DNA of 64,000 bases from Desulfobacter sp. (GTDB taxonomy: Bacteria; Desulfobacterota; Desulfobacteria; Desulfobacterales; Desulfobacteraceae), in assembly GCA_028768545.1 (NCBI GenBank), contig CP054838.1, positions 2,473,501 to 2,537,500 of the forward strand, written 5' to 3'. Under the pieces are notes generated by a model. The model did no database searches. It saw only the letters and a program-made list of their open reading frames with translations, and was not told the DNA's origin. Shown here in pieces: positions 35,596-46,661 of the stretch (positions are counted from its first letter, which is position 1; each line of letters starts with the position of its first letter). Both the position numbers and the translations under genes were made by a program.

Positions 35596-38500
35596 AAGCC
35601 CTGGGAAAATGGTCTGTTGAGCACAGGGTGTCTGTTAACCTGATCATGGTGTTTTTGATCGTGGCCGGGTTGTTTACGGCCATGAATATGAAGCGTGAAA
35701 TGTTCCCCCAGTTTTCCCTGGACATGATTAATGTTTCAGTGGTTTATCCGGGGGCGTCTCCTGAAGAGGTGGAAGAAGGAATATGCATCAAGATCGAAGA
35801 ACAGCTCAAAAGCCTTGAAAATGTGAAAACCATGTATTCCACGGCCATTGAAGGTCGTGGGTCCGTTACCCTGGAATTGTCCGCAGGAACCGATATCAAT
35901 GAAAAACTGGATGAGGTGAGAACCGAAATTGATCTCATTGATTCTTTTCCAAAGGAAGCCGAAGATCCGGTCATCGTTGAAATCAAAAACAACGAGCCGG
36001 CCATTTATGTGGCGGTTTACGGGGATGTTAACGAGCGGGTGCTCAGGGACACGGCTGAAAAAATCCGGGACGATCTGGTGGAATTTGACGGAATCTCCCT
36101 TGCCTCGCTGGTGGGGGTCAGGGAGTTTGAAATCTCCATTGAGATTTCCGAGAAAAGTTTGCGCACCTATAACCTTTCCTTTGACGATGTGGTGCAGGCT
36201 GTGGGCCGTGGCAGCCTTGAACTGCCCGGCGGCAGAATCAAAACCCCGGGCCAAGGGGAAAAAATATACAGGTGAAGCCTATGAACAAATTCCTCTGGTC
36301 ACCCGGGCAGACGGCACGATTGTTTATCTCGGGGATGTGGCCGTGGTGGTGGACGGGTTTGAGGATACCGATGTATTGCCCCGGTTCAACGGCAAGCCAG
36401 CAGCCCTTGTGGTGGTGAACCGGACCGATTCCCAGGACACCATTGCCATTTCCAACCATGTGTTTGAATATATGGCGCAAATCCAGGATGATTTGCCCGA
36501 AGGCGTTACGCTTGGCCATTGGTACAACATGGCTGACATGGTCCAGGAAAGAATTGATCTGCTGCTTAAAAACGGTCTTCAGGGCATCTTACTGGTCTTT
36601 ATTGTTCTGGCCCTTTTTCTGGATTTGGGCCTGGCCTTTTGGGTGGCCTCAGGAATTCCCATTACCTTTATGGGAGCCTTTCTGGTTCTGGACTATATGG
36701 GGGCCTCTATTAACATGCTCTCCATGTTCGGATTTATCATGACCCTGGGAATACTGGTGGACGACGTCATTATTGTGGGGGAGAATGTGTATACCCATTA
36801 TTCGCGGGGCTTATCTCCCAAAGAGGCGGTGATGGCATCCATGGCCCAGATCGGCGGGCCTGTGGTCATGGCGGTGACCACCACCATTGTGGCCTTTGCC
36901 CCGCTCATGTATATTTCAGGCATTATGGGCAAGTTTATTTCCATCATGCCCCAGGCGGTGATCTGCATTCTGGCCATTTCCCTGATAGAGGCGTTTTTGA
37001 TTCTTCCGGCCCACTTGGAAGGAACTTTAACCGAGTCCAAGCCCAATAAAATAAAGGTGTATCAGATCTTTTTTTCTTGGATTGACTGGTTGAAAACAGA
37101 TTTGTCCCAGGGCCATCACTGGCTTCGGAGCCGGGTGGAAAAAATGCTCAACTGGACCATCCATCAAGCCTACCTGCCTTTGCTTCGATATTGTGTGAAA
37201 AACAGGTACTTTACCCTGGCTTTGGGGGTTGGATGTCTTATCGTCAGCATGGGCCTGATCATCGGTGGCCATGTGCCCTATACCTTTTTTCCTAAAAATG
37301 ACTCAAACTGGATGATTTCAGAGACCATTTATCCTTTGGGCACCCCCTTTAAAACCACTGAAAAAACCATCAAGCAGATTGAGGCAGGCGCCTTTGCACT
37401 CAACGATTATTTCAGGGACCAGGTGGAAAACAGGGCCGACATTCTGGTCAATACCTTTTCTCTGGTGGGGGTGATTCCCCGCCGGGACTGGAAACCCGGT
37501 GTTTACGGGGGGCATTGCGGAGAGGTCTGGATCGAAATTTTACCGGCAGCCGCACGTCCGGGGATCTCTGCTCCTGAAGTCACAGCCAAGTGGCGGGAGT
37601 TTATCGGTGATGTTTTGGGGGTGGAGCAGCTCACCTTTACCATTATCGGCGGAGGCCCCGGGGGCAAACCCATTGAAATCAGGTTGGTGGGAAATGATCT
37701 TGTAGAGCTGGAAAAAGCCGCACTATCCCTTAAAGACGAGATTGCCACCTATCCGGGCACCTTTGATATCACCGACGATTTCAGGCCCGGGAAAATGGAA
37801 AAACAAATCCATATCAAGCCGGGTGCTGAAGCTTTAGGCGTGACCATGGCTGACATTGCCACCCAGATCCGCCAGGGCTTTTACGGGGATGAGGTGCTCA
37901 AGGTCCAGCGGGGAAAAAATGATGTCAAGGTCATGGTCAGTTATTCAAGGGCAGAAAGAGAGACCGAGGCCAGTATTGAGCAGTTGAGAATAAGGACCCG
38001 GGACAACCGGGAAATTCCTCTCAACCAGGTGGCCCGGATGGAGTTGGCCCGGGGATATTCCGCCATTCAGCGGGTGGACCGGCACCGGGTGATCACGGTG
38101 GTCTCGGATCTGAACGAAGATGTGGCCAATGCCCAGAAGATCGTTGCAGATTTAAAGGAAAACTTTCTGCCCGGTCTGGTGGAAGAGTTTCCCCATATTT
38201 CCTATGATTTGGAAGGTCAGGCCAAGCGGAGCAAGGAGTCCATGGACAGCCTCCTGAAAGGTTTTGCCGTGGCTGCCATGGTGATTTTTCTGCTGCTGGC
38301 CAGCCAGTTTAGATCCTATATCCAGCCGGTGATTATTATGACGGCCATTCCATTTGGTCTTGTCGGCGCCATTGTCGGGCATTTTGTCATGGATTTGGAT
38401 ATTACCATGATTTCCATTTTCGGCATTGTTGCCCTGTCCGGCATTGTGGTCAACGACTCATTGATTCTCATTGATTTTATCAATGCCCGGGTCCGTGATG

Positions 38501-38808
38501 GGCAAGCTGTTTATGATTCAGTGATAGAGGCGGGCCAAAACAGGTTCAGGCCTGTTTTACTGACCTCGGTGACCACGGTGGCCGGCCTTGGCCCTTTGCT
38601 GACGGAAACCAGTTTCCAGGCCAAGTTCTTAATTCCCATGGCTGCCAGCATTAGTTTCGGCCTGGTGGCGGCCACAGGCCTTACCCTGGTCTTTGTTCCC
38701 GCCCTTTATGTGGTGATCAAAGATATTACCGGGGTCTTTACCGCACCCGTGGATGATCGGTCTGATGACGGGGCTGAATCTGTCAGGGAACTGACAGACA
38801 AAAAATAA
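35592..38808 (+). pseudogene. RND efflux pump, broken by a short deletion
   Basis: A roughly 1070-residue AcrB-type pump in two frames. Frame 1 (35592-36275) holds helix 1 and the first porter part, ending at SLELPGGRIKTPGQG. The other frame resumes around 36250 with YTGEAYEQIPLVTRADG and runs to 38808 with all remaining helices, including the proton-relay region GILVDDVIIVGENV. In relatives a GGEILLR-type stretch joins these parts. Here it is missing, and the remaining bases imply loss of about 16-17 nt near overlapping CCGGGC/CGGGCC. Frame changes within the gene make it non-functional unless repaired. Confidence 0.85.
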
Positions 38809-38839
38809 TGAATAGCGCCTAATTTACCAAGGATAATGC

Positions 38840-39706
38840 ATGGAAAATATATTTAACAAAGCATTCTGGATCAATACCTGGGAAGGAGACAGGGCAGGGG
38901 ACACCTATAAAGTGCACAAGGGGTTTGCCACGCCTGAGTACTGGGACAAGGCCTCTGCCACCTATAATACCAATGGTAAAGAAATACAAGACCGCCGCCT
39001 GGAAAAGGCCTTGAACAGCCTGGCAGACAAGGGGCTGCTCTTTGAGGGCATGTCTGTTCTGGACATTGGCTGCGGCCCGGGCCTGATGGCACAGGCAATG
39101 GCAGAACGCGGGGCCCATGTCACGGCCATGGACTTTTCAGCCGGGATGCTCCAACGGCTAGAGCAGGAGATGCCCCAGGCATTAAAAGAGCGCATCTCCC
39201 TTTTAAAGGAAGACTGGCATGATGTGGATATCCGGGCAAAAGGGTGGGAAAAGTCCTTTGACCTGGTCCTGGCCTTTATGAGTCCGGGGGTGGCCACACC
39301 CGAGGCCTTTGCCAAGATGATCCAATGTTCAAAAAAAGGGTGCGCTGTCCGGGGATGGGCCGCCCGGCGCCAGCACCCTATATTCATGGATCTTTGGGCG
39401 AAGATCATGAAAAAGCCTCTGGATGATAAGCCCCAGAGCATATTGTACAAAATCAATCTGCTGTTTTCCATGGGCCTGTTCCCGGATATCAGCTTTGATG
39501 TGGTAGAATGGGACCAGACCATTGACGTGGAAAAAGAATTTGAAAGTCAAATGGCCTTTTTTTCCAAGGTGTCCAGTCTGCCGGAACCCGAGTTAAAACA
39601 GATGATCCATGACCACTTAAACGGCCTTGCAAGAGGCGGTCAATTGAATAAACAGCTAAAGGGGCTGACCGCCACGGCAGTCTTTTCTGTGGATCCTTTG
39701 ATCTAA
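38840..39706 (+). CDS. Class I SAM-dependent methyltransferase
   Basis: A 288-residue methyltransferase. Motif I is VLDIGCGPGLMAQAMAERGA (residues about 72-91), motif II AMDFSAGML, and motif IV LVLAFMSPGVA. An N-terminal region of about 50 residues (INTWEGDRAGDTYKVHKGF) and a helical C-terminus may form the substrate cap. Comparable proteins sit beside metal, corrinoid or siderophore uptake genes in anaerobes, and the next operon is metal-chelate uptake, but the substrate is unknown. Confidence 0.85.
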   Translation: MENIFNKAFWINTWEGDRAGDTYKVHKGFATPEYWDKASATYNTNGKEIQDRRLEKALNSLADKGLLFEGMSVLDIGCGPGLMAQAMAERGAHVTAMDFSAGMLQRLEQEMPQALKERISLLKEDWHDVDIRAKGWEKSFDLVLAFMSPGVATPEAFAKMIQCSKKGCAVRGWAARRQHPIFMDLWAKIMKKPLDDKPQSILYKINLLFSMGLFPDISFDVVEWDQTIDVEKEFESQMAFFSKVSSLPEPELKQMIHDHLNGLARGGQLNKQLKGLTATAVFSVDPLI

Positions 39707-40303
39707 GATAGGGAGGCAGCCTTTTTCCCCTTTTTGCTAACCGATCGTTGAACTCAAAACCCTGGCCTGATGCCTATCAAACACTGGTTCAGCCGGGGCA
39801 ACCAGGAAAATGAGTATGTATACGAGTACTGCTGCTAAGATGAGGGCGGGAAACTTGATGGGGTATCCCCAATCTTGCAATAGTTACAAAGAATTGCGCA
39901 TGGGGGGATAAGTTATGGTGAAGATCATGTTATAAATAACACCATCTGAAAAAGGAGGTTTAACCAAGCCTCCCATTTCTTTGAGCAGATCAATCTGATG
40001 TTTTTAAAATATACCTGTTGACAAAAAATGGAGATCCGTTTAAACCATATCATCTCGCAGAACGAATCTGTGTATGTTTTAAAAGTAAATAAAGAATAAT
40101 CAAATAAGCTAACCAAAGCCAGGAAGGCCATTTCGGACTTGTGTCCGTGTTGGGATTCCTGGCTTTTTTTATTTTGAATCCGGACGAAGACGATTTAGGC
40201 TGGGCGTGAATGCACCTAAAAAGGCCCGATGCGGTAATCGTATTTAAGGATTTGCATTAGACATGTTTTAACGTTCATGCAGAATTTCTGAGGAGGAAGT
40301 TGA
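39707..40303 (+). promoter_or_regulatory. Long leader of the metal-chelate uptake cassette
   Basis: About 600 bp upstream of the TonB receptor gene. It contains a GGAGG/CCTCC hairpin (about 39953-39977), a possible -35 TTGACA near 40018, and then a strong terminator-like structure (40116-40167) well before the receptor start. The receptor is preceded by GAGGAGG. The arrangement would suit premature termination controlled by a ligand, but I could not match it to a cobalamin or other known riboswitch. Confidence 0.45.
40116..40173 (+). terminator. Terminator or attenuator ahead of the TonB receptor
   Basis: AGCCAGGAA pairs with TTCCTGGCT around an inner CGGAC-TTGT-GTCCG hairpin and is followed by seven T. 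It lies about 130 bp before the receptor's ATG, so it either ends a short leader RNA or attenuates the operon. Confidence 0.75.
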
Positions 40304-42246
40304 ATGAAAAAGATAAGAAGGGCTTTTGTTTCTCTATTGATTCTGGGAGTGATTTTTCCCTGTTCCGCCTGGGCAACCGAAGCCCACAGTCTGGAGGCGT
40401 TTTGGTTCTCATTAACGGGGTGCCGGCCAATAACGGTATTGGATGGTATATTGAATATGATTCAATTCCCGTCTCCGATATAGAACGCATCGAAGTCCGC
40501 CGATCTTCAGGAAACATTGCCTTTGGGCCCGATGCCTCTAGGGGGGTTATTAATATTATCACCAAAAGAGGAATGGATGACGCCTTTTCCGGAAAAACAA
40601 GTATTTCTTATGGCTCCTGGAACAGTCTAAAAGCCTCGGCCAACCTCAGTGGACAGGTGGATAAATGGGATTATGCTTTTGGCGGTTCTGCTTTTAATAC
40701 AGATGGCTATGAAAATGACAATAAAAAATTGGGGACAGCACGGGTCAGTGTCGGCCATAATTTTTCTGAAGACACCCGCCTGGGACTGAATTTTGATTGG
40801 CATAAAGCTGATTACGACAACATTTACGGTAAGACAAAATGGCAGTTGGACAATTACCGGCGGGAGAAAATTTTCCCCACATCGGAAACAAATGACACCC
40901 TGGTCCACAACCGGGAAAATGAGGATGAAAATACAGCAGCAAGTCTTGAATTCAGCACTAAGAAAGAAAAATATTTTGCTAACGGGATAGTTGCTTACGA
41001 TAATACAGACCATGCTTACAGGTATCTGGCAAAGAAGCTTAATTCCAGTTACAGTAAAGCCAGTTCCTATTATGACTACCAAGAGGACAGTGAACAGGAC
41101 CGGTTCCTAACTAGAGCATCCGGTGGTTATAATTTTTTGTTCAACTCAACCAAGTACACCCCCACCATTGGTGCAGATTATGAAAAGATATCCTTTGATC
41201 TGGTGAAATCATATCCATGGTCGCCGACACCATTGTCCTCTTCCCAAAAAAGCGCGGTTGCCAAGGGCACCATGGACGCTGAAAGAGAGCGGTTCGGCAT
41301 TTTTCTGAACAATGACCTTTCTTTTAGCCGACAGTGGGAATTGAGTTTCAGCGGCCGTTTTGACCAGGTGGATTATGATGTTAAAACCCTGCAACCCAAC
41401 CAGGTGACCAGCAGTCACTCCTATTTCTCCTGGGATATCACTCCAGCCTATCACCCCAATTCAAACGCTACAGTTTATACATCTCTTTCTCAATCTTACT
41501 GGTATCCGGTGCTGTATTATTATAAATACGCCATGGAATATGCCAAAGATGAATACACAGCCGAAGATTTGAAACCTGAAAAGTATCAGACCCTGGAATT
41601 GGGGTATAAGCAGTATGTCTGCTCCAAACTCAGCCTGGCCGTCACCGCCTATTACATGCAGGTGGAAGATAAGTTTCTCTCCTTGTATGATTCTGATAAT
41701 ACCAGCGATTGGTTAGGGTACAAAAATGTGGGGGATTCAGAACATATGGGCCTTGAGTTGGAAGTCACAGGCCATATCAATCCGGTGGTGGGCTACCGTC
41801 TCCAAGGCGCATATCAGAATGCCGAGTGGGATAATGCCATATTCAAACCGTATGTATGGGGAGAGATATCTGATTCCAACAGCGAGAATGTTGATATTGC
41901 AGGTCAGCAAGTACCCCATGTGCCAAAATTTAACGGGACTTTTGGACTGGATTTTTATTTCCTGAATAATTGGAAACTCAGTGCAGACCTGAATTATTAC
42001 GGCAAGCAGTATGTGGATGTTCTCAATCGGTACGAGATAAGCGACTATGTCACTACAGATCTTAAGCTGACCTATACGGCCGAAAGATTTAAGGTGTGGG
42101 TGCTGTGCAATAATATGTTTGATCAGGAAGAGTATAACTATTTCAATGAAACCGGGAGAAGGAATTCCGACGGAACCCCGTATAAGCAGTACTATTATCC
42201 AATTAGCGGTCGGTACATTGAAACTGGAATTTCCTTTGAATTTTAA
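40304..42246 (+). pseudogene. TonB-dependent outer-membrane receptor with a plug deletion
   Basis: The ATG at 40304, after GAGGAGGAAG, opens a clear signal peptide (VSLLILGVIFPCSAWA). That frame ends soon after, near 40485. In another frame, from about 40395 to 42246, come the end of the plug (VLVLINGVPANNGIGWYIEYD, IERIEVRRSSGNIAFG) and a complete beta barrel ending in aromatic ISFEF. The first part of the plug, about 80-100 residues including any TonB box, is missing and the frames do not match, indicating an internal deletion. The barrel suits a metal chelate, corrinoid or siderophore. As it stands, no exported receptor can be made. Confidence 0.85.
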
Positions 42247-42252
42247 GCCAAT

Positions 42253-43308
42253 ATGCAATTTTTCATGAAAAAATGTCTTGTCATTGTCATAATGACGATC
42301 TTTCTGGTTCTCCCCGGGGTTGCATCAGCCGATGCCGCAAACCCGGGGACTGGACAGACCATTGTGATGGAAGATGCCAATGGCAACTAGAAAGAGGTAA
42401 AACTGCCGGTGAAACGGCTGGTGGTCATAACCTCGGATGCCCTGGAGGTGATCAGGTCTTTAGGGGCATCTGATCTTGTGGCCGGGGTGTACTCTGGGAT
42501 TTTGAAAAACAGCCTGTTTTGGCCGCAATTCAATGACAAGCCCAAGATGGGTACCTGGAAAGAGATCAATTACGAACAGGTCGTGGAGCTCAATCCCGAT
42601 GCCGTGCTATGTTACGGGTCCCGGCCTGGTGTGGATATGGAAAAAAAGCTTGCCCCTTTCGGCATTCAGGTGATCCGGCTTGATTTTTTTAAACCCGCCA
42701 CCCTTGCAAAAGAGGTGGCCATCCTTGGGAAGATTCTTGGTAAGGAAAAAGAGGCCGCAGGTCTGGCTGCATGGTATGGCGATCACTTGAACCATATCCA
42801 TGGTTTTCTGGAAAAAAGGTCTGCTGGTCCAAAGGTCTATATTGAAGGGGATTCAAGCTACCATACCGCAGCCCCCGGGTCTGGCGGTCATGACATGTGT
42901 GTGTTTTCCGGGGGAAGCAATATCGCCGAGGTATTATCCATTCCTTATCCGGAAGTGACATCGGAGTGGATCGTGACAGCCAATCCTGATGTGGTGGTTA
43001 AAGTCACCACCAAAAGCGCTGGCGGGTCATGCTACAGCATGGCGGATGCACGAAATTTTAAAGCCATCCGCACCGGTATCATGGACAGACCGGCCTGGTC
43101 CCACATCAATGCCGTCAAAAGAGGCCGGATTCACCTGATTGCCAACGAGATCTGGACCGGTCCGCGGGCAGTCATCGGCATGTATTACCTGGTTAAATGG
43201 TTCTTCCCTGATGCATCCCAGGATTTTTATCCGGCCGGACTGCACAGAGAATACCTTGAAAAATTCCAGAAGATCCCGTATCAAGGCGTGTATGTCTACC
43301 CTGAATAA
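42253..43308 (+). pseudogene. BtuF/FepB-type binding protein with in-frame TAG
   Basis: The frame from the ATG at 42253 gives a 351-residue protein with a signal peptide (VIVIMTIFLVLPGVASADA), interrupted by TAG at 42388-42390 (EDANGN-stop-KEVKLPVKRLVVIT). The rest is a full metal-chelate binding protein: NPDAVLCYGS, DSSYHTAAPGSGGHDMC and VKRGRIHLIANEIW. The usual DxxGRxVxVP motif spans the stop. A Trp codon or another sense codon may have mutated. A GTG at 42409 could give only a leaderless product. It lies directly after the receptor gene. Confidence 0.8.
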
Positions 43309-43325
43309 AAGGATTCCGCGAGCTG

Positions 43326-44348
43326 ATGAATGATCTTCAGAACCAATACCAAAGGGCAGGCAGAAGAAAGAATTTTTTTATTTTTTTCCTTTGTCTTGTG
43401 CTGGCCGGTATGGTTGTCACAGCCCTTTGCCTGGGGGCCTCAACCATGGGGTTTACCCAGTCTTTAAATGCATTGTTTTCTCATGCCGGACGTTCTTCGA
43501 CTATCATCTGGCAGCTTCGGCTGCCCAGGATTGTCATGGCCGTTCTGGTGGGAAGCGGACTTGCCGTGGCCGGCAGCGTGTTCCAGGCCATTTTGAAAAA
43601 TCCCCTGGCATCTCCCTACACCCTGGGGATCGCCTCAAGTGCCGGATTCGGGGCTGTGGCTGCCATTGTTTTCGGCGGCTCCCTGTACGGTCAGTATCTG
43701 GTGGCCGGCTCTGCCTTCTTTTTTTCCCTTGCCGCCTCTTTTCTCATTCTGGGGATTGCCAGGTTCAAAAACACATCCACAGAGGTGATGATTCTTTCGG
43801 GTATTGCCATCATGTTCCTTTTTTCATCTCTGTCTTCCTTTTTGCAGTACATGGGCACGGTGGAGCAGGTGCATGAAATCGTGTTCTGGTTTTTTGGCAG
43901 TCTGACCAAGGTGGGATGGCAGGAGATCATGGTGGCAGCCGTGATGATCATTATACCGATGCCCCTTTTGATTAAACTCTCATTTGATTTAAATCTGTTA
44001 GCCGCAGGCGATGAATCGGCAAGCGCTTTGGGTGTCAACGTCACAGGTATCCGGACCACCGGAGTGATCTTTGCATCTTTGATCACTGCCGCCAGTATCT
44101 GCTTTACCGGTGTCATCGGTTTTATCGGCCTTGTTGCCCCCCATATTGCCCGGATGGTTGTGGGTAGCTACCACTTATATCTTCTGCCCTCCTCGGCACT
44201 TATCGGAGCCATTCTGGTCCTGGCGGCCGACACGGTGGGCCGCACCTGCTGGGCGCCCCAGGTGATTCCTCTGGGCATTGTCACCTCCTTTATCGGCGTA
44301 CCGTTTTTCTTTTACCTGCTCATGAAAAAAAGGAAGGCATACTGGTAA
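43326..44348 (+). CDS. FecCD/BtuC-type permease
   Basis: A 340-residue inner-membrane permease with about ten hydrophobic segments. Family motifs are present: LRLPRIVMAVLVGSGLAVAGSVFQAILKNPLASPYTLG near residues 60-100, and GVIGFIGLVAPHIARM near residue 260, which contacts the ATPase. It imports iron-siderophore, heme or cobalamin-type chelates with the neighbouring binding protein and ATPase. Its stop overlaps the ATPase start. It is one of the few unbroken members of the cassette. Confidence 0.92.
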   Translation: MNDLQNQYQRAGRRKNFFIFFLCLVLAGMVVTALCLGASTMGFTQSLNALFSHAGRSSTIIWQLRLPRIVMAVLVGSGLAVAGSVFQAILKNPLASPYTLGIASSAGFGAVAAIVFGGSLYGQYLVAGSAFFFSLAASFLILGIARFKNTSTEVMILSGIAIMFLFSSLSSFLQYMGTVEQVHEIVFWFFGSLTKVGWQEIMVAAVMIIIPMPLLIKLSFDLNLLAAGDESASALGVNVTGIRTTGVIFASLITAASICFTGVIGFIGLVAPHIARMVVGSYHLYLLPSSALIGAILVLAADTVGRTCWAPQVIPLGIVTSFIGVPFFFYLLMKKRKAYW

Positions 44349-45114
44349 TGCTTCAAGTTGATGCTCTTTGGTTTGGGTACAAAAAAAGAACCATCCTTAC
44401 GGATATAAATCTTAAGGTTCAAAAAGGACAAATGGTCAGCATCGCCGGCCCTAACGGGACCGGAAAGACAACGCTGATCAAATGCCTTGCCGGTATCCAG
44501 AGGCCGAGCCAAGGCACCATCCTTATCAATGGTAAAAATGCCTTTGGCATGCACCCCCGGGATCATGCCCGGTGTGTGGGGTATGTACCCCAAAGCTCGC
44601 CGTCCAAATTTCCCATCACCGTATTTGAAGCCGTGCTTATGGGCCGCCGGCCTTATATTACCTGGAAACCCGCACAAACCGATTTTAAAAAACTGCCCAG
44701 GTCATCGAATCCATGAAATTAAAGGATATTGCCCTACAGGATTTTGAGAAGCTCAGCGGCGGACAGAAGCAGAAGGTTCTGCTTGCAAGGGCCATTGCCC
44801 AGGACACCGACTACCTGCTTTTGGACGAACCGACCTCCAACCTGGATTTGAAACACCAGCTTGAGGTGCTTGAGATGATTTCAAGCCTGGTAAAGACAAA
44901 ACAGGTGGCTGCCATTCTTGCCATGCACGATTTAAACCTGGCCTCCCGGTTTTCCCACAGGGTGGTGATGATGAAAGAAGGTCAAATCCTTTGCTCGGGC
45001 AAGCCCGGTGAAGTAATAACACCGGAAAATATCAGCACCGTATATGGGGTCCACTCCATTGTCCGTCAGAATGAGGGGCATCCCTATATTCTGCCTACGG
45101 GAACTGTTGGGTAA
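44348..45114 (+). pseudogene. FecE/BtuD-type ATPase, frameshifted in an A run
   Basis: The front (44348-44716) has Walker A GPNGTGKTT and the Q-loop YVPQSSPSKFPI. The back, in the next frame (to 45114), has the signature LSGGQKQKV, Walker B YLLLDEP and the H-loop AMHDLNLA. The frames join at an A6 run (44687-44692); a seventh A would read DFKKTAQVIESMKLKDIA and restore about 255 residues. Frameshift, transcription slippage or sequence error are all possible. In translation as written, the two ATPase halves separate. Confidence 0.85.
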
Positions 45115-45117
45115 TTC

Positions 45118-46053
45118 ATGGTTGACCTACTGGGAGCAGCAGCCCTTTCCACGCTGAAGTTTTTGGTCGCCATGGTGCCGGTTTTTTCCGCAGGGGTGAT
45201 CGGGGCTGAATTTATCGTGGCGCTTGGCTGGGTGAACAAAATAGCCTGGATCACCAGGCCCCTGACCCGGCTGGGACACCTGAAACCTGAATGCGGGGCA
45301 AGTTTTTTAACTGCTTTTCTCTCCCCTTCGGCGGGCAATGCCATGCTGGTCCGGCACCATGAGGCAGGACGTATTACCCGCGAAGAACTGATCATCGCAG
45401 CCATTGTCATGCACTGGCGCACCATGCTGCCCATGGCCATCCCGTTCATTGGAATATATGCCTTTGTATATTATGGTTTACTAGTGCTGACCGGGCTTTT
45501 AAAAACCATTGCAGCTTTGTTGGCTGGCCGTTTTCTTTTTGGGCAGGATAATCCGTATACCCTTATACCTTCAGCCGAAAAACAGCGACCCCTTTCTCCT
45601 TCATGGACGCTCTTGGTTGAAAGTACGATAAAGAGCCGAAAAATAATTTTCCGTGTTATAAAAACGACTATTCCGGTGACAGCGGTCATGTTTGTGCTTA
45701 TTCACGCCAGCATGTTTGATTATTTAAACAACTGGCTTTCCGGCCTTACGGCATTTTTGCCGCTGTCGCCCAATTTCCTTTCCGTTGTGGCCACAAGGCT
45801 GGGCAGCAATGTTGGGGCATTCACCGTGGCCGGCAATCTTTTGTATGCAGGAAAGATTTCAGACCGGGAAGTTGTGTTGTCACTTTTGGTTGGTAACCTT
45901 CTGGCCAGCGGGATCAACTTAAGGTATCTCATCCCTTATTATTTAGGGATTTTCGGTCCAGGGACAGGATGGCGGGTGCTGGCTGTTTCAACGGGATTGC
46001 GCATGGTAATCATGGCCGCCCTGATCTGGGCTTTGTTTGTGATTTGGACCTGA
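45118..46053 (+). CDS. Nucleoside-recognition (gate) domain membrane protein
   Basis: A 311-residue membrane protein with about seven to eight hydrophobic segments and two gate-type repeats. The first has GASFLTAFLSPSAGNAMLVRHHEAGRI and the second SVVATRLGSNVGAFTVAGNLL, typical of the nucleoside-recognition fold also found in FeoB, concentrative nucleoside transporters and spore-maturation proteins. It starts 4 bp after the ATPase stop. In this context it may form a second inner-membrane path or a metal-release gate, which is inference. Confidence 0.82.
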   Translation: MVDLLGAAALSTLKFLVAMVPVFSAGVIGAEFIVALGWVNKIAWITRPLTRLGHLKPECGASFLTAFLSPSAGNAMLVRHHEAGRITREELIIAAIVMHWRTMLPMAIPFIGIYAFVYYGLLVLTGLLKTIAALLAGRFLFGQDNPYTLIPSAEKQRPLSPSWTLLVESTIKSRKIIFRVIKTTIPVTAVMFVLIHASMFDYLNNWLSGLTAFLPLSPNFLSVVATRLGSNVGAFTVAGNLLYAGKISDREVVLSLLVGNLLASGINLRYLIPYYLGIFGPGTGWRVLAVSTGLRMVIMAALIWALFVIWT

Positions 46054-46094
46054 GGGCAAACGGTTATGCCAGAAATATAGAAAGGAAAAAACTT

Positions 46095-46661
46095 ATGGAT
46101 TGGGATTCTGTTAAAGACGACACCTATTACATGGGCCGGAGACTGGAACATGAGGCCCGCAAAACCAAGAACCCGGAAAAATGGACCTGCTATGCAGATC
46201 TTAAAACTCGAAAAGGAAGCTATACCCTGGGAGTCCACGGCTATATGAATGCAGCCAACATATATGAAGCCAGAGGCGAGGGAGGGAATGCCGTAAATTC
46301 GCTGGAAGCAGGGCTTGCTGCGGCCATGAAGGCGGGAAACCAAGATCTGGCTGTAATTCTTACTTACCGGCTGGTACAGATATTTGAAAATAATGAAAAT
46401 TGGGATGCCGGCATTCATGCGTGTGAACAGCTTGGACGGTTTTGTGCAGAAAAAGATGCCCATTTCCAGGCTGCGGATGCCTTTGAGCATGCCGCAGAAC
46501 TCATGGTCCTGGCCGGCAGGGATGTCAGTTCCTACAACGCTCCCATCTCGCACTGGCAGAAAAATATCCAGCACTGGGAAAATCATGGTCATGACCATGA
46601 TGCCGTCTGGAGCCGGACTCACATAGACCTTTATAAAAAATTATTCAGGGTGAACCAATGA
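46095..46661 (+). CDS. Helical repeat protein of unknown function
   Basis: A 188-residue, almost all-helical protein resembling TPR-like repeats (YMNAANIYEARGEGGNAVNS; QAADAFEHAAELMVLAGR). A His-rich patch (WENHGHDHDAVW) near the C-terminus could bind metal. There is no signal peptide, so it is cytoplasmic. AGGAAAAAAC precedes the ATG, and the stop overlaps the DUF2117-like start (ATGA), implying a shared job. I do not recognise a named family. Confidence 0.7.
   Translation: MDWDSVKDDTYYMGRRLEHEARKTKNPEKWTCYADLKTRKGSYTLGVHGYMNAANIYEARGEGGNAVNSLEAGLAAAMKAGNQDLAVILTYRLVQIFENNENWDAGIHACEQLGRFCAEKDAHFQAADAFEHAAELMVLAGRDVSSYNAPISHWQKNIQHWENHGHDHDAVWSRTHIDLYKKLFRVNQ

Noticed and set aside
39707..40115. 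Cobalamin riboswitch before the TonB receptor
   Set aside because: I could not find the conserved B12-box core.
42388..42390. TAG codons as pyrrolysine
   Set aside because: TAG is rare as a stop here, which made this tempting, but the sites are in transport proteins with no pyrrolysine precedent and no pyl genes are in the window. Mutation is simpler.
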